From a bacterium (lineage in GTDB: Bacteria > Gemmatimonadota > Gemmatimonadetes > Longimicrobiales > RSA9), in assembly GCA_003242735.1 (NCBI GenBank), contig QGVH01000012.1:1-64000 (forward strand): a stretch of 64,000 nucleotides of DNA, read 5' to 3'. Each line of letters opens with the position of its first letter. The stretch's first letter is position 1. The translations under genes were made by a program, and so were the position numbers. This document shows, one piece after another, positions 33,674-43,032 of this stretch. The notes under the pieces are model-generated. The model was not told the origin of the DNA, did no database searches, and saw only the letters and a program-made list of their open reading frames with translations.

Positions 33674-35716
33674 TCACCGCACGATGGCGTTGCGGAGGAC
33701 GAACGCCTCCATGCCGCGGGCGATCGCCTCCCCGAGCCGCCGCTGCATCGCGGGCGAGCGCAGCGCTGCCTCCTGCTGCGGGACCATCATGAACATGCCC
33801 TCGGTGAGGACGGCCGGCAACCAGCGCGGCCGCGCCAGGGCGAGGCTGGCCCGCACGATGCCCAGGTCCCGCAGCCCGGTGGCGCGCTGCAACTCGCGCT
33901 GGACCTGGCGGGCGAACTCGGCCGAGTGCGGGTGGAAGTAGTACACGCCGGTGCCGTAGTTCCGGAATGGGTTGACGCCGTCCGGGAACGCATCGTGATG
34001 AACGGACACCAGGAGGTGCGCGCCGGCGGACTCGGCGGCGTAGGTACGCGCGTAGAGCGGCACGGTGACGTCTTCCTCACGGGTCATGATCACGCGCGCG
34101 CCTGCTCGCTGGAGTGCATCCCGGAGGGCGAGCGCCACGGCGAGGTTGGCGTCCGCCTCGGCGAGGGCCGTGGGGCCGCGGGCGCCGCGCTCGCTGCCGC
34201 CGTGGCCGGGATCCACGACCACGAGGAGGCCGTCGAGGGGAGCGTTGGCGTCCACCGTCGGCGGCCTGCGGATGCGGACGGCGAGGCCGGCGTCCGTCCA
34301 GCTCGCGTCCCAGCCCCAGGGCTGCGCACCCAGGTACAGTGTGAAGCGGTAGACGCTGTCCTGCTCCTGGCTCCACTCCGCGCGGTCCAGGAACGGGTCG
34401 AACGGGCCGAGGCGGATGCGGTCCGTCGCGCTGACGGCGCCGTACAGCAGGATGTCCACCCGTCGCTCGCCTTCCTCGACGTGCAGCGGAACGCGGCGGG
34501 TGACCGGGAAGAGCACCTCGAGGTACGCGGGGTTGTGGGCGATGCGCACGTTGCCCACCAGGGTGACGGGCGGCGGCGTCCCGGGCGGCTCCAGCCGCAC
34601 CTCGCCGACGGGCACCCAGGCATCGAGGGCCCGGCCCAGGCGCACCCGCAGCTCGCCCCCGCGCTGCCCCGTCAACGTCAGCTCCGTGCCGTTCGGCCAG
34701 AAGAAGTGGGATGTCGCGCCCGGCGCCGGGCGCGCGACCACGACCATGTCGGTCTGGCCTGGCGGGCCGGGGTCCCGGGCGATCCCCACCGGCGGCCGCG
34801 CCGGGTCCACGATGGCGAGGTTCAGAGGGAGCGGCGCGCGCGTCGTGTCGTTGCCGACGATGAGTTCGATGCGCGCGGGCGCAGCGCCGCCGCGCCGCGT
34901 CGTGGTCGCCCCCGGCCCCCCCTGGGTGGAGTCGAGCGAACCGATGATCGGCGTTTCGAGCTGTGCATCCGCGGCGCGCAGGGGCCGTGCGGCGAAGTAG
35001 CCGCGGTACTCCGCCCAGCCCGGCGTGACCTCGGCAGGCCGCGCGATCGGGTCCACGCTGGGCTCCTGCCTCGGCCCCGAACGCAGCTCGAGCAGCGGGA
35101 CGCGCGTGCCGTCCGGCAGCACGAGCCAGGCCTGTCCGCCCGCGGTGCCGCGGAAGGAGACGTCAATGCGTTCGCCCGGCAGCGCCGCCCAGGCGCCTCG
35201 CGGCGTGATGCTGCGCGCCTGGATCTCGGCCCCTCTCGGCGGCGGGTCGGGCGCGGGCGGGACGACCGCGTGCTCGAGGCGCGCCGTCTGCGCGCCCGCC
35301 GTGGCCTCCAGCACGTACACGCCGTCCGGCGGGACGGGGAGGAAGGCGAGGAACGCGCCGTTCGGCGCGACGGCCACGGGCTGGCCGTTGATCAGCAGGC
35401 GGGCGCGGCCCGTGTTGGTGGAGCCGAAGATGAAGTTCGAGTCGCGGGTCGCGATCCGTGCGCCCGCGGGCGGATAGACCACCGAGAGCGAGAGCGGCTC
35501 GTCCCGTGGCGGGATCGGCGGGAGCGACGGCTCCACTCCAGGAGCGGCCGGCGCGGCGGGCACCGGCGGCGGCGCCGGCGTGGGCAGCGGCGCGGAGGGG
35601 CCGCACGCGCCGCTCGCGAGCAGCGCGAGAACGACGGCGGCCGCGGGCGCCGCCGCTCCGCGCCAACGCCTGGGCATCCCGGCCCCATGCCCTCCACCAC
35701 GCCGCACGGCTCTCAT
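33674..35716 (-). CDS. Lipoprotein N-acetylmuramoyl-L-alanine amidase
   Basis: The 680-residue protein carries a lipobox (VVLALLASGAC) after a short basic extension. A proline-rich linker and beta-rich domains follow (about 60-430, including a segment with VYPPAGARIATRDSNFIFG). An Amidase_3 domain occupies about residue 450 to the end. The catalytic set is present: His in VVVDPGHGGSERG, Glu in AEADANLAV, His in SVHHDAF and the last Glu in LTEGMFMM. It should cut stem peptides from MurNAc at the outer membrane. ATG 35716 overlaps the symporter stop as ATGA; MPRRW at 35677 is an alternative start. It is the last gene of the muropeptide cluster. Confidence 0.88.
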   Translation of the reverse strand: MRAVRRGGGHGAGMPRRWRGAAAPAAAVVLALLASGACGPSAPLPTPAPPPVPAAPAAPGVEPSLPPIPPRDEPLSLSVVYPPAGARIATRDSNFIFGSTNTGRARLLINGQPVAVAPNGAFLAFLPVPPDGVYVLEATAGAQTARLEHAVVPPAPDPPPRGAEIQARSITPRGAWAALPGERIDVSFRGTAGGQAWLVLPDGTRVPLLELRSGPRQEPSVDPIARPAEVTPGWAEYRGYFAARPLRAADAQLETPIIGSLDSTQGGPGATTTRRGGAAPARIELIVGNDTTRAPLPLNLAIVDPARPPVGIARDPGPPGQTDMVVVARPAPGATSHFFWPNGTELTLTGQRGGELRVRLGRALDAWVPVGEVRLEPPGTPPPVTLVGNVRIAHNPAYLEVLFPVTRRVPLHVEEGERRVDILLYGAVSATDRIRLGPFDPFLDRAEWSQEQDSVYRFTLYLGAQPWGWDASWTDAGLAVRIRRPPTVDANAPLDGLLVVVDPGHGGSERGARGPTALAEADANLAVALALRDALQRAGARVIMTREEDVTVPLYARTYAAESAGAHLLVSVHHDAFPDGVNPFRNYGTGVYYFHPHSAEFARQVQRELQRATGLRDLGIVRASLALARPRWLPAVLTEGMFMMVPQQEAALRSPAMQRRLGEAIARGMEAFVLRNAIVR

Positions 35717-37533
35717 ACCCGGCTCCCGGTTTGAGCCACGGCTGCACGCAGCCGCACCAGCAGCACGCCGGAAAGAACGGCGACCAGAATGGATACCACG
35801 GCCGTCTCCCACCTCAGCAGCAGCGCGCCGCCGACGGCGAACATCGCGCCGAAGACGAGGCCGACGCCGCAGACCGTGCTCCACACGTCCGTCGAGAGGT
35901 CCTGGAGCGGCGCGAGCCCCGTGCGTTCGCGCTGACGCCGCCAGCCGGGGCCGCCCGGCCGCGCACGGGCGTAGAAGCGATCCAGGACCCCATCGGACTC
36001 GGGCCGCGTCAGGAACATGACCGTGAGCCAGATCGCCGCCGTGCCGAACGCCGTGATGGCGAGGACGCCCGCCGTGCCGAAGTCTGCAACGGGCTGGATC
36101 ACCTGCGCGAGAAGCGCCAGCGGCCGCGCGGGCGCGCCGAACGCCGCCCAATCCACGCGCGGCACGTAGAGCAGCAGCGCGATGAGGAGTCCAGCGACCA
36201 TGCTCGCGATCTCCGCCCACGCGTTGATCCGCCACCAGAACCAGCGCAGGATCAGCACGGCGCCCGGGCCCGTGCCGATGGCGATGATGAACGTGAAGAT
36301 CGTGCCGATGTCCTGCGCGTGGAACGCGACCCAAGCGGCCATCGCGGTGAGCACCACCGACGAGATGCGGCCGACCCACACGAGCTCCCGCTGCGAGGCG
36401 TCCCGATGCACGAACCGCTGGTAGAGGTCGTTGGCGATGTAGCTCGCGCCCCAGTTGATCTGCGTCGAGACGGTGGACATGAACGCCGCGAGCAGTGAAG
36501 CGACGACGAGGCCGAGCACACCCACCGGCAGGAAGTCGAGCATGAGACGCGGGTAGCCGAGCTCGGGGTCGCTGCCCGGAGCCAGCAGGTCCGGGTACAC
36601 GACCAGCGCCGCGAGGCCCACGAGCACCCACGGCCATGTGCGGACGACGTAATTGAGGATGTTGAACAGCCACGTCGCCCGCTCCGCCTCGGCCTCGTCC
36701 TTCGATGCCGCGAGGCGCTGCACGAACTCGCCGCCGCCGTCCGAGCGCCGGAACGCCCACCACTGGATCCCGAGGTACGCGAGGAACGTCGCCACGCCGA
36801 GCTGCGCGGCCTCGCCGAACGGCAGGAACGCCATGCGATCCTCGAGTCCGCTCGCGACCAACCGCGCCCGCAGCTCCCCCAAGCCGCCCACCTCGCCGAT
36901 CGCCAGGGCCGCGACCAGGATGGCGCCGAAGAGTGCGAGGAAGAATTGGAAGAAGTCCGTCGTGACGACGCCCCACAGCCCCGCGATCCCCGCATACACC
37001 AGCGTGAGCACGGCGACCACGATCACGGCGGTGAGGTTCGGGTCTCCGCCCACGTCGAACGGCAGCACGTCCGCGAGCCCCAGCGCCACCACGACCTTGC
37101 GCGCGGCCAGCATGGCGTAGCCCATGCCGATCACGTTGATGGGAACGGCAAAGAGGAAGGCACGCAGACCGCGGAGCACCGCCGCGGGCCGGCCGCCGTA
37201 GCGGAGCTCGATCAGCTCGGCGTCGGTGATGATCTCCGCGCGGCGCCACAGCCGCGCGAAGATGTAGATCAGGATGACGTGGCTGATGCCGAACGACCAC
37301 CATTGCCAGTTGCCGGCCACGCCCTGCCGCGCGACCAGCCCCGCGACGTAGAGCGGCGTGTCGATGCTGAACGTCGTCGCGGCCATGGACGTGCCCGCCA
37401 ACCACCAGGGCAGCGAACGGCCGGACACGAAGAAGTCCGCCATCGACCGTGAGCCGCGGCGCGAGAGATAGAGGCCGATGGCGATGGTCACGACCAGGTA
37501 CAGCCCGACGACGATCCAATCCAGAGTCTCCAT
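35713..37533 (-). CDS. Sodium:solute symporter (SSS family)
   Basis: The 606-residue transporter has the SLC5/SSS architecture of about 13 membrane helices. It opens with ETLDWIVVGLYLVVTIAIGL, and the sodium-site helix reads WLAGTSMAATTFSIDTPLYVAG. A later sodium-ligand helix is LVVASLLAAFMSTVSTQINWG with ANDLYQRF after it. ATG 37533 fits the family start; an upstream in-frame codon adds 12 residues. Neighbours are murQ, anmK, nagZ and an amidase, so uptake of a cell-wall sugar or muropeptide fragment is a reasonable inference. Other SSS members carry proline, sialic acid or sugars. Confidence 0.88.
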   Translation of the reverse strand: METLDWIVVGLYLVVTIAIGLYLSRRGSRSMADFFVSGRSLPWWLAGTSMAATTFSIDTPLYVAGLVARQGVAGNWQWWSFGISHVILIYIFARLWRRAEIITDAELIELRYGGRPAAVLRGLRAFLFAVPINVIGMGYAMLAARKVVVALGLADVLPFDVGGDPNLTAVIVVAVLTLVYAGIAGLWGVVTTDFFQFFLALFGAILVAALAIGEVGGLGELRARLVASGLEDRMAFLPFGEAAQLGVATFLAYLGIQWWAFRRSDGGGEFVQRLAASKDEAEAERATWLFNILNYVVRTWPWVLVGLAALVVYPDLLAPGSDPELGYPRLMLDFLPVGVLGLVVASLLAAFMSTVSTQINWGASYIANDLYQRFVHRDASQRELVWVGRISSVVLTAMAAWVAFHAQDIGTIFTFIIAIGTGPGAVLILRWFWWRINAWAEIASMVAGLLIALLLYVPRVDWAAFGAPARPLALLAQVIQPVADFGTAGVLAITAFGTAAIWLTVMFLTRPESDGVLDRFYARARPGGPGWRRQRERTGLAPLQDLSTDVWSTVCGVGLVFGAMFAVGGALLLRWETAVVSILVAVLSGVLLVRLRAAVAQTGSRV

Positions 37534-37593
37534 GTCCGCCGCTGCCCCCTGGTTGAAGGCCCGCTCCACGGCCGCGGAAGTCGCGCCCGCCCC

Positions 37594-39291
37594 TCACTGC
37601 GGACCAGGCGCGTCCTCGTCCGCCGATGGTCCCCGATCCCGCCAGAATTCGTCGGGACAGATCGCGTACACCGCGTCTTCCTTGGCTTCCGACTCGCCCG
37701 GCGGAGACTGCACGTCCGTGGAATCACCCAGGATGCCGAACAGCACCGCCCGGGTCGGGCCCAACGACCGCATCACACAGAACGACGCAGCACGCCTCAC
37801 CAGCACCGGCGCGAGATACCGCAGGCCGAGCAGGTCCAGGTAATCCATGACGACGTAGCGCGCCCCTGCATCACGCGCCGCGGCGAAGAACGTATCGGGA
37901 TCCGCGCTGAACGGATAGACGCGCCCGGGATGGCCGCTGATCAGGTAGAACAACCGCGGCTTGCGCGAGAGCACCACCGCACCGTCCGGGAGCGCCCGGC
38001 GGGCCCACTCCGCCAGTTCGAAGTAGTCGCGCCAGTCCTGGTCCACGCACGGGTACCGCTCGCCCAGCGCGTAGAGACGCGTGCACTCGACACCCGTCAC
38101 CGCTGCCTCGTGGACAGCGGGCGCCGCCGCGGCCAGCACCAGCAACGCGCCCGCAGGGGCGGCGACGCGCGCCAGTCGCGGGGCGAAGCGGCGGGAGACC
38201 CGGCACAGGCCGATGCCGGCGTAGGCGAGGATCGCCGGGAGCACCGGGAGGAGGAAGCGCTTGCCCGACCAGACGTGAGGCCAGGAGAGCAGCAGACCGG
38301 CGTAGAGCGGGAGGAACAGCTCCGGGACGCCGGGCCGCCGCATGCGGCCGCCCCAGCCGAGTGCGGCCAGCAGGAGGATCGCGCCGCTGAGCGGCAGCAG
38401 CAGGCGGCCTTCCAGGCCGAGGAGCAGCGCCGGCAAGTGGATGCCGATGTAGCGCCGGTCGTTCTCAATGACCCGCTCCAGGAACTCCCGTGGCCCGATG
38501 CGCCCCAGCTCCGGAGCGTAGGGGTTCACCATCAGGAACTGCTCGACGTAATCCACCCCGCCCAGGGCGCGGGCCCGGAGCCACCAGAGCGTGGCGAGCG
38601 GCGCGATGATGAGCGTGAAGACGGCGAGCTGACGCCAGTGGCGGCGGAGGGCGAGCCACAGCATCGCGGCGACCACGAGCGGCAGCCCGGCCGAGCGGGT
38701 GAAGTACGCGAGGACGGTGGCAGCGACGGCGACGGCGAAACGCCTCCAGTCGTCGGGGCCGAGGCGTTCGAACGCCCACAGCGCCACCATGGTGAACGCC
38801 CAGAACGGGACGTCGGAGAGGACCCAGTGACTCTGCTCCAGCACGCCGGGGCTGACCGCGACGAGCAGCGCGACCCAGGGCGCGGTGCCGGGCCAGCCGT
38901 GGCGGCGGAGCCAGAGGAAGGTGAAACCGACGGCGACGAGCGAGAAGCCGACGACCAGCAGCTTGAGCCCCACCCATGGGGTGATGCCGGCGGCAAGCGC
39001 GACGGCGAGCACCGCGGGGAAGACGGGCGGATACTGGCTGTGCGGCGGCGCGGCCGGGTCGTACAGGTCGAGGTAGGCGCGGCGCTCGAGCAGCGAGCGG
39101 GCGAGGGTGACGTAGCCCGCGTTGTCGCCGCCCGTGAACGGCGTCGGATCGAACGCGAGGAGGGCGAGGACGAGGTGGAGGAGGAGAACGCCCGCGAGGA
39201 GGGGGGCTGCGCGGGTCGCCGGGAGCCGCCGCGCGATCCGGCGGCGTACCGGCGCGGGAGCGGGGTGCGTCACGGCCTCGGTGACGTGCAC
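37594..39291 (-). CDS. GT39/ArnT-like membrane glycosyltransferase
   Basis: The 565-residue protein has about ten hydrophobic helices. The N-terminal periplasmic loop GGDNAGYVTLARSLLE holds the acidic residue and aromatic pattern of PMT/ArnT-type enzymes, and DPAAPPHSQYPPVFP follows. Such proteins transfer sugar from a polyprenyl phosphate carrier to lipid or protein. A soluble C-terminal part contains DADTFFAAARDAGARYVVMD-like alpha/beta sequence. Start GTG 39291 lies 7 bases after the nagZ stop. Its presence inside the muropeptide recycling cluster is unexplained, and the acceptor is unknown. Confidence 0.78.
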   Translation of the reverse strand: MHVTEAVTHPAPAPVRRRIARRLPATRAAPLLAGVLLLHLVLALLAFDPTPFTGGDNAGYVTLARSLLERRAYLDLYDPAAPPHSQYPPVFPAVLAVALAAGITPWVGLKLLVVGFSLVAVGFTFLWLRRHGWPGTAPWVALLVAVSPGVLEQSHWVLSDVPFWAFTMVALWAFERLGPDDWRRFAVAVAATVLAYFTRSAGLPLVVAAMLWLALRRHWRQLAVFTLIIAPLATLWWLRARALGGVDYVEQFLMVNPYAPELGRIGPREFLERVIENDRRYIGIHLPALLLGLEGRLLLPLSGAILLLAALGWGGRMRRPGVPELFLPLYAGLLLSWPHVWSGKRFLLPVLPAILAYAGIGLCRVSRRFAPRLARVAAPAGALLVLAAAAPAVHEAAVTGVECTRLYALGERYPCVDQDWRDYFELAEWARRALPDGAVVLSRKPRLFYLISGHPGRVYPFSADPDTFFAAARDAGARYVVMDYLDLLGLRYLAPVLVRRAASFCVMRSLGPTRAVLFGILGDSTDVQSPPGESEAKEDAVYAICPDEFWRDRGPSADEDAPGPQ

Positions 39292-39298
39292 TGCCCGG

Positions 39299-40759
39299 TC
39301 ACTCGTCTGTGCGCCCTGCCGCGAGGCGGCGGGCAGCGGCCTCCTGCATCAGACGTTCGCCGCCCCAGGCGGCGAGGACGTGGGTTGCCTTCGCCGGGAG
39401 CTCGGCGGCGAGACGCGGGTGCCCGAACAGGACGACCGTCGCATCCGGCGCCACTTCGAGCGCGTTCGCCACGGCCGCGACGGCCCGCGTCGAGAGCCCG
39501 GCCCTCCCCTTCCAGCCGCGGATGTCCGCGTACACCGCGATGACGAGGGGGCGGCCCGGCGTGGGCTGAGCCACTTCCGTCACTTCGGCGCCGCTGGAGC
39601 GGAGCGTCGCTGGGAACGCGTCCCGCGGGCCGGGCGGGAACGGGCCACCCACGTCGTCATCCACGGTGAGGAGGTCCAGCGCATCCGGCAGCCGCAGCGG
39701 CTCGCCGCGCACGACCCGGAGTGTCCGCTCCGCGACGGACAGCGCCCAGGCGTGATCCTCGGCGCGGCCCCACTCGGCGTTCTGTGGCGTCATCGTGTTG
39801 GCCCGCTGACGGAGGCGCGCGATCGCGGCGAGAGCGGCCTCCGCCCGAGCGTGCGGCAACGCACCGCCGAGCGCGTCTTCCAGCGCGGCCGCCGCCGCGG
39901 CCGGCTCCGCCGGGTAGAGCAGCACATCGCAACCCGCCGCCAGCGCACGCACCGCCGCCGCACCACCCTCGCCGCCTCCCTCGATCACCCCCTGCATGTT
40001 CAGCGCGTCGGTGGACACCGCGCCGTGGAAGCCCAGTTCGTCCCGGAGCAGTCCCTGGATGATGGCGCTCGAGAGCGTGGCGGGCGCTCCGCTCGGGTCG
40101 AGGGCGGGAAACGCCACGTGCGCGGTCATGACGGCGTCCACACCGGCGCGGATGGCGGCGCGGAACGGCGCCAGGTCGGTCTCGAGCTCGTGGCGCTCTG
40201 CCGCGACCACCGGCAGCTCTGCGTGGGAATCGGCGAGCGTCCGGCCGTGGCCGGGGAAGTGCTTCGCGCAGGAGAGCGCGCCGCCGGCCCGGCAGCCCTC
40301 GATCCACGCCGTGACGTGGGCCGCTGCGCGCGCGGGATCCGCGCCGAACGAGCGCGTGCCGACGATCGGGTTGCGCGGCTCGAGGTCCAGGTCGGCCACC
40401 GGCGCGTACACCCAGTCCACGCCCAACGCGCGGGCCTCCCGGGCCGTCAGCTCGCCGGCCCGGCGTGTGATGTCGAGGTCGTCGAGCGCCGCCAGGGCGG
40501 CCGCCGGAGGCAGCTGGGTCGCGCCGCGGAACTGCTGCCCCGCGCCGCGCTCCAGATCGGCGCCGATCAACAGCGGCGTGCGGCTCCGGCGCCGCAGGTC
40601 GGACGTCAGCTCACGGACGGCGGCCGCTTCACCGCCGAAGAGGATGAATCCGCCCACGCCAATGCGGAGGGCTTCCTCGATCCGCTGCTCCTCGTGGTCG
40701 AAGCCCGATCCGTCCTTCCAGCGCAGCGCCGGGAAGAGGACCTGTGCGATGGCCTTCAT
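39299..40759 (-). CDS. nagZ: Beta-N-acetylhexosaminidase, GH3 NagZ type
   Basis: NagZ removes GlcNAc from muropeptides. The GH3 TIM barrel shows K166-H167-F-P-G-H-G with the general acid/base pair D177 and H179 (ADSH), and nucleophile D251 in STDALNM. At 486 residues it is longer than the compact 340-residue Gram-negative form. The extra C-terminal domain of about 140 residues (with LVIAVYADIRGWKG and ATVVLFGHPRL) resembles the two-domain Gram-positive type. No signal peptide is visible, so it is probably cytoplasmic. ATG 40759 overlaps the anmK stop as ATGA. Confidence 0.9.
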   Translation of the reverse strand: MKAIAQVLFPALRWKDGSGFDHEEQRIEEALRIGVGGFILFGGEAAAVRELTSDLRRRSRTPLLIGADLERGAGQQFRGATQLPPAAALAALDDLDITRRAGELTAREARALGVDWVYAPVADLDLEPRNPIVGTRSFGADPARAAAHVTAWIEGCRAGGALSCAKHFPGHGRTLADSHAELPVVAAERHELETDLAPFRAAIRAGVDAVMTAHVAFPALDPSGAPATLSSAIIQGLLRDELGFHGAVSTDALNMQGVIEGGGEGGAAAVRALAAGCDVLLYPAEPAAAAAALEDALGGALPHARAEAALAAIARLRQRANTMTPQNAEWGRAEDHAWALSVAERTLRVVRGEPLRLPDALDLLTVDDDVGGPFPPGPRDAFPATLRSSGAEVTEVAQPTPGRPLVIAVYADIRGWKGRAGLSTRAVAAVANALEVAPDATVVLFGHPRLAAELPAKATHVLAAWGGERLMQEAAARRLAAGRTDE

Positions 40760-41955
40760 GTGCCCGCCTGCGTCAGGTGTCGCCGAGAGCCGCGAAGGGG
40801 TCCGGGATCCCGGGCGCCGGGCGTGTAGCTGCCGAGGACGCGTGGCCCCGCCGCGCCGGTCGCCTCGGGCACGTTGCCCGGCAAGCCGTGCACGTGGGCC
40901 CACGCCAGGGCGGCGAAGGCCACTGCCTCCTTGGCGTCCGGGTCGATGCCGAGCCCCTCGCCCGGGTGCACGGGGATCGGATCCAGCTCGGCCTGGATCA
41001 TCCGGAAGAGCGCCGGGTTGCGCGCGCCGCCGCCGGTGAGAAAGACCTCGTCCACGCCCCGCGGCAGCACCCAGCGACGGTAGGCATCCCCGATGGACCG
41101 GGCCGTCAACGCCGTGAGGGTGGCGATGAGGTCCGCCCAGCCCTGCTCGTCCAGCGGCCCGTGCCGCGCGACGATCGCCTCCACCATCGGCCGGCCGAAC
41201 ACCTCGCGGCCGGTGGACTTGGGCGGCGGCTGGTCGAAGAACGGGTGGGCGAGGAGCTCCGCGAGCAGGGGTTCCCGCACACGGCCGCGATCAGCCCACT
41301 CCCCGCCCCGGTCGAACGTCTGACGACCGCCGGTCGCCAGCTCGACTGCGGCGTCGATGAGCGCGACGCCGGGGCCGGTGTCGAAGGCGAGCAGGGGCGA
41401 GTCATCGCCTCGCGGCGGCAGCCACGTCACGTTGCCCATGCCGCCGATGTTCTGCAGCGCGCGCCGTCGCCCCCGCGCCGAGAACAGCAGCCGGTCCACC
41501 CACGGCACCAGCGGCGCGCCCTCGCCGCCGGCCGCCATGTCGCGGCTCCGGAAGTCGCTCACCACCGGGATGCCCGTCCGCTCCGCGATCGTTGCCGGGC
41601 AGCCGAGTTGGAGCGTCGCGCCGCGGCGACCTCCCGCAGGAGGGATGTGCCAGACCGTCTGCCCATGGGAGCCGATCAGGTCCACCTCCGAGGGAGCGAC
41701 GCCGGCGGCGCGGCACGCGTCCAGCGCGGCGGCGGCGAACCACTCGCCGAGACGCATGTGCAGCGCACACAACTCCGCCGCACCGCCGCGTACGATCGCC
41801 GTGTGGATCTCCTCCCGCTGGGCCGGGGAGTACGGCACCGTCACGAACGAGCACACGCGCCAGCGGACCTCGCCGTCGTCACCGCCTTCGAGCTCGACGA
41901 GCGCCGCGTCGATGCCGTCCAGCGAGGTGCCGGAGATCATGCCGATGACCTTCAC
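40756..41955 (-). CDS. anmK: Anhydro-N-acetylmuramic acid kinase
   Basis: AnmK opens and phosphorylates 1,6-anhydroMurNAc to MurNAc 6-phosphate using ATP. The 399-residue protein starts (GTG)KVIGMISGTSLDGIDAALVE, the diagnostic phosphate-binding N-terminus. It continues with GSHGQTVWH, IPVVSDFRSRDMAAGGEGAP, the QNIGGMGNVTWLP loop and FDTGPGVALID. The C-terminus is about 30 residues longer than usual. GTG 41955 overlaps the murQ stop as GTGA and the stop overlaps nagZ as ATGA, so all three recycling enzymes are translationally coupled. Confidence 0.95.
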   Translation of the reverse strand: MKVIGMISGTSLDGIDAALVELEGGDDGEVRWRVCSFVTVPYSPAQREEIHTAIVRGGAAELCALHMRLGEWFAAAALDACRAAGVAPSEVDLIGSHGQTVWHIPPAGGRRGATLQLGCPATIAERTGIPVVSDFRSRDMAAGGEGAPLVPWVDRLLFSARGRRRALQNIGGMGNVTWLPPRGDDSPLLAFDTGPGVALIDAAVELATGGRQTFDRGGEWADRGRVREPLLAELLAHPFFDQPPPKSTGREVFGRPMVEAIVARHGPLDEQGWADLIATLTALTARSIGDAYRRWVLPRGVDEVFLTGGGARNPALFRMIQAELDPIPVHPGEGLGIDPDAKEAVAFAALAWAHVHGLPGNVPEATGAAGPRVLGSYTPGARDPGPLRGSRRHLTQAGT

Positions 41956-42872
41956 GCCGCCTCCAGGTCGCCGACCAGGCGCGCGACCACGCCTCCCACT
42001 TCCTCCAGCCGCTTCCGCGCTTCCTCCGCATCCAGACCGAGCTTGCCCATCACGATGGCCGTCTTCACGTGCCCGCCGGACGCCTCGAGCAGGCCCGCGG
42101 CCGTCGGCCGGTCCACGCCCAGCACTTCCATCAGGATCCGTTGGCCGCGGTCCCGCAGCTTCTCGCAGGTGACCTGGAGGTCCACCATCAGGTTGCCGTA
42201 CACCTTGCCCAGCTTCACCATCGCCGCCGTGCTGATGGTGTTGAGCACCATCTTCGTGGCAGTGCCCGCCTTCATGCGGGTCGAGCCCGTGATCACCTCC
42301 GGCCCGACCAGCGGGGCGATCACCACGTCGTGCGTCTTCAGCAGCTCCTCGCTGGGATACGTGCACAGCAGGAAGCCGGTCCGCGCACCCCGCTCGCGCG
42401 CGCGCCGCAAGGCACCGTGGACGAACGGCGTCGTGCCGGACGTCGCGATGCCGAGAACGAAGTCGTTGGGGCCGACGTTGCGCTCGTCGATCGCCCGGGC
42501 GCCGTCTTCCGGGTAGTCCTCCGCGCCCTCCTGCGCGCGCACCAGCGCGGCGTAGCCCCCCGCAATGATGCCCTGGACCATCTCGGGGTCCGTCCGGTAG
42601 GTCGGAGGCATCTCCGCGGCGTCCAGCACGCCGAGCCGGCCGGACGTGCCGGCTCCCACGTAGATCAGGCGGCCGCCCTTCCGGAGGGAGTCCACGACGA
42701 GGTCGATGCAACGTGCGATCGCCTCGCGCTCCTCGCCCACCGCCTCGGCGACCATGCGGTCCTCGGCGTTGATCAGGTCGACGATCTCTATGGTGGAAAG
42801 CTGGTCGATCCGGGCGCTGCGCGGGTTGCGTTGCTCGGTCAGCCTGGGATCCAGCGGGCGTGCTGCACTCAT
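41952..42872 (-). CDS. murQ: N-acetylmuramic acid 6-phosphate etherase
   Basis: MurQ cleaves the D-lactyl ether of MurNAc 6-phosphate to give GlcNAc 6-phosphate. The 306-residue SIS-fold protein shows LTEQRNPRSARIDQLS near the start, LIYVGAGTSGRLGVLDAAEMPPTY with the catalytic Glu, the GIATSGTTPFVHGAL loop and the late GSTRMKAGTATKMVLN motif. It is the promoter-proximal gene of the minus-strand cluster murQ-anmK-nagZ-GT39-SSS-amidase. An AAGG element lies just upstream of ATG 42872. Confidence 0.96.
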   Translation of the reverse strand: MSAARPLDPRLTEQRNPRSARIDQLSTIEIVDLINAEDRMVAEAVGEEREAIARCIDLVVDSLRKGGRLIYVGAGTSGRLGVLDAAEMPPTYRTDPEMVQGIIAGGYAALVRAQEGAEDYPEDGARAIDERNVGPNDFVLGIATSGTTPFVHGALRRARERGARTGFLLCTYPSEELLKTHDVVIAPLVGPEVITGSTRMKAGTATKMVLNTISTAAMVKLGKVYGNLMVDLQVTCEKLRDRGQRILMEVLGVDRPTAAGLLEASGGHVKTAIVMGKLGLDAEEARKRLEEVGGVVARLVGDLEAA

Positions 42873-42914
42873 GGTCTAAGGCCTTGCCACGATTACACGT
42901 CCAGGAATAGATTC

Positions 42915-42937
42915 GGGCCCCTAAGCTAATCGGGCCC
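42915..42937. promoter_or_regulatory. Repeated GGGCCC element in the murQ/M20 divergent gap
   Basis: Two GGGCCC palindromes (42915-42920 and 42932-42937) are 17 bases apart centre to centre around an AT-richer CTAAGCTAATC core. They lie in the 160-base gap between divergent murQ and the M20 peptidase gene. A TGTAAT hexamer on the minus strand nearby could be the murQ -10 element. It could be an operator for a muropeptide-responsive regulator; no such regulator gene is adjacent. Confidence 0.3.
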
Positions 42938-43032
42938 ATACGGTCCAGGCAACCGAAGGAGCGGGCAGGCCGGGAGCGGCCACGGACACGCACGCGTCCG
43001 GGAGGGCCGACCCGCGCCCATGGATCCTCACC

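Noticed and set aside
31484..35734. A plus-strand open frame of about 1400 codons opposite the peptidase-propeller and amidase genes
   Set aside because: Same codon-bias shadow effect. Arg/Gly/Ala/Val-rich translation with no domain, crossing two recognisable minus-strand genes.
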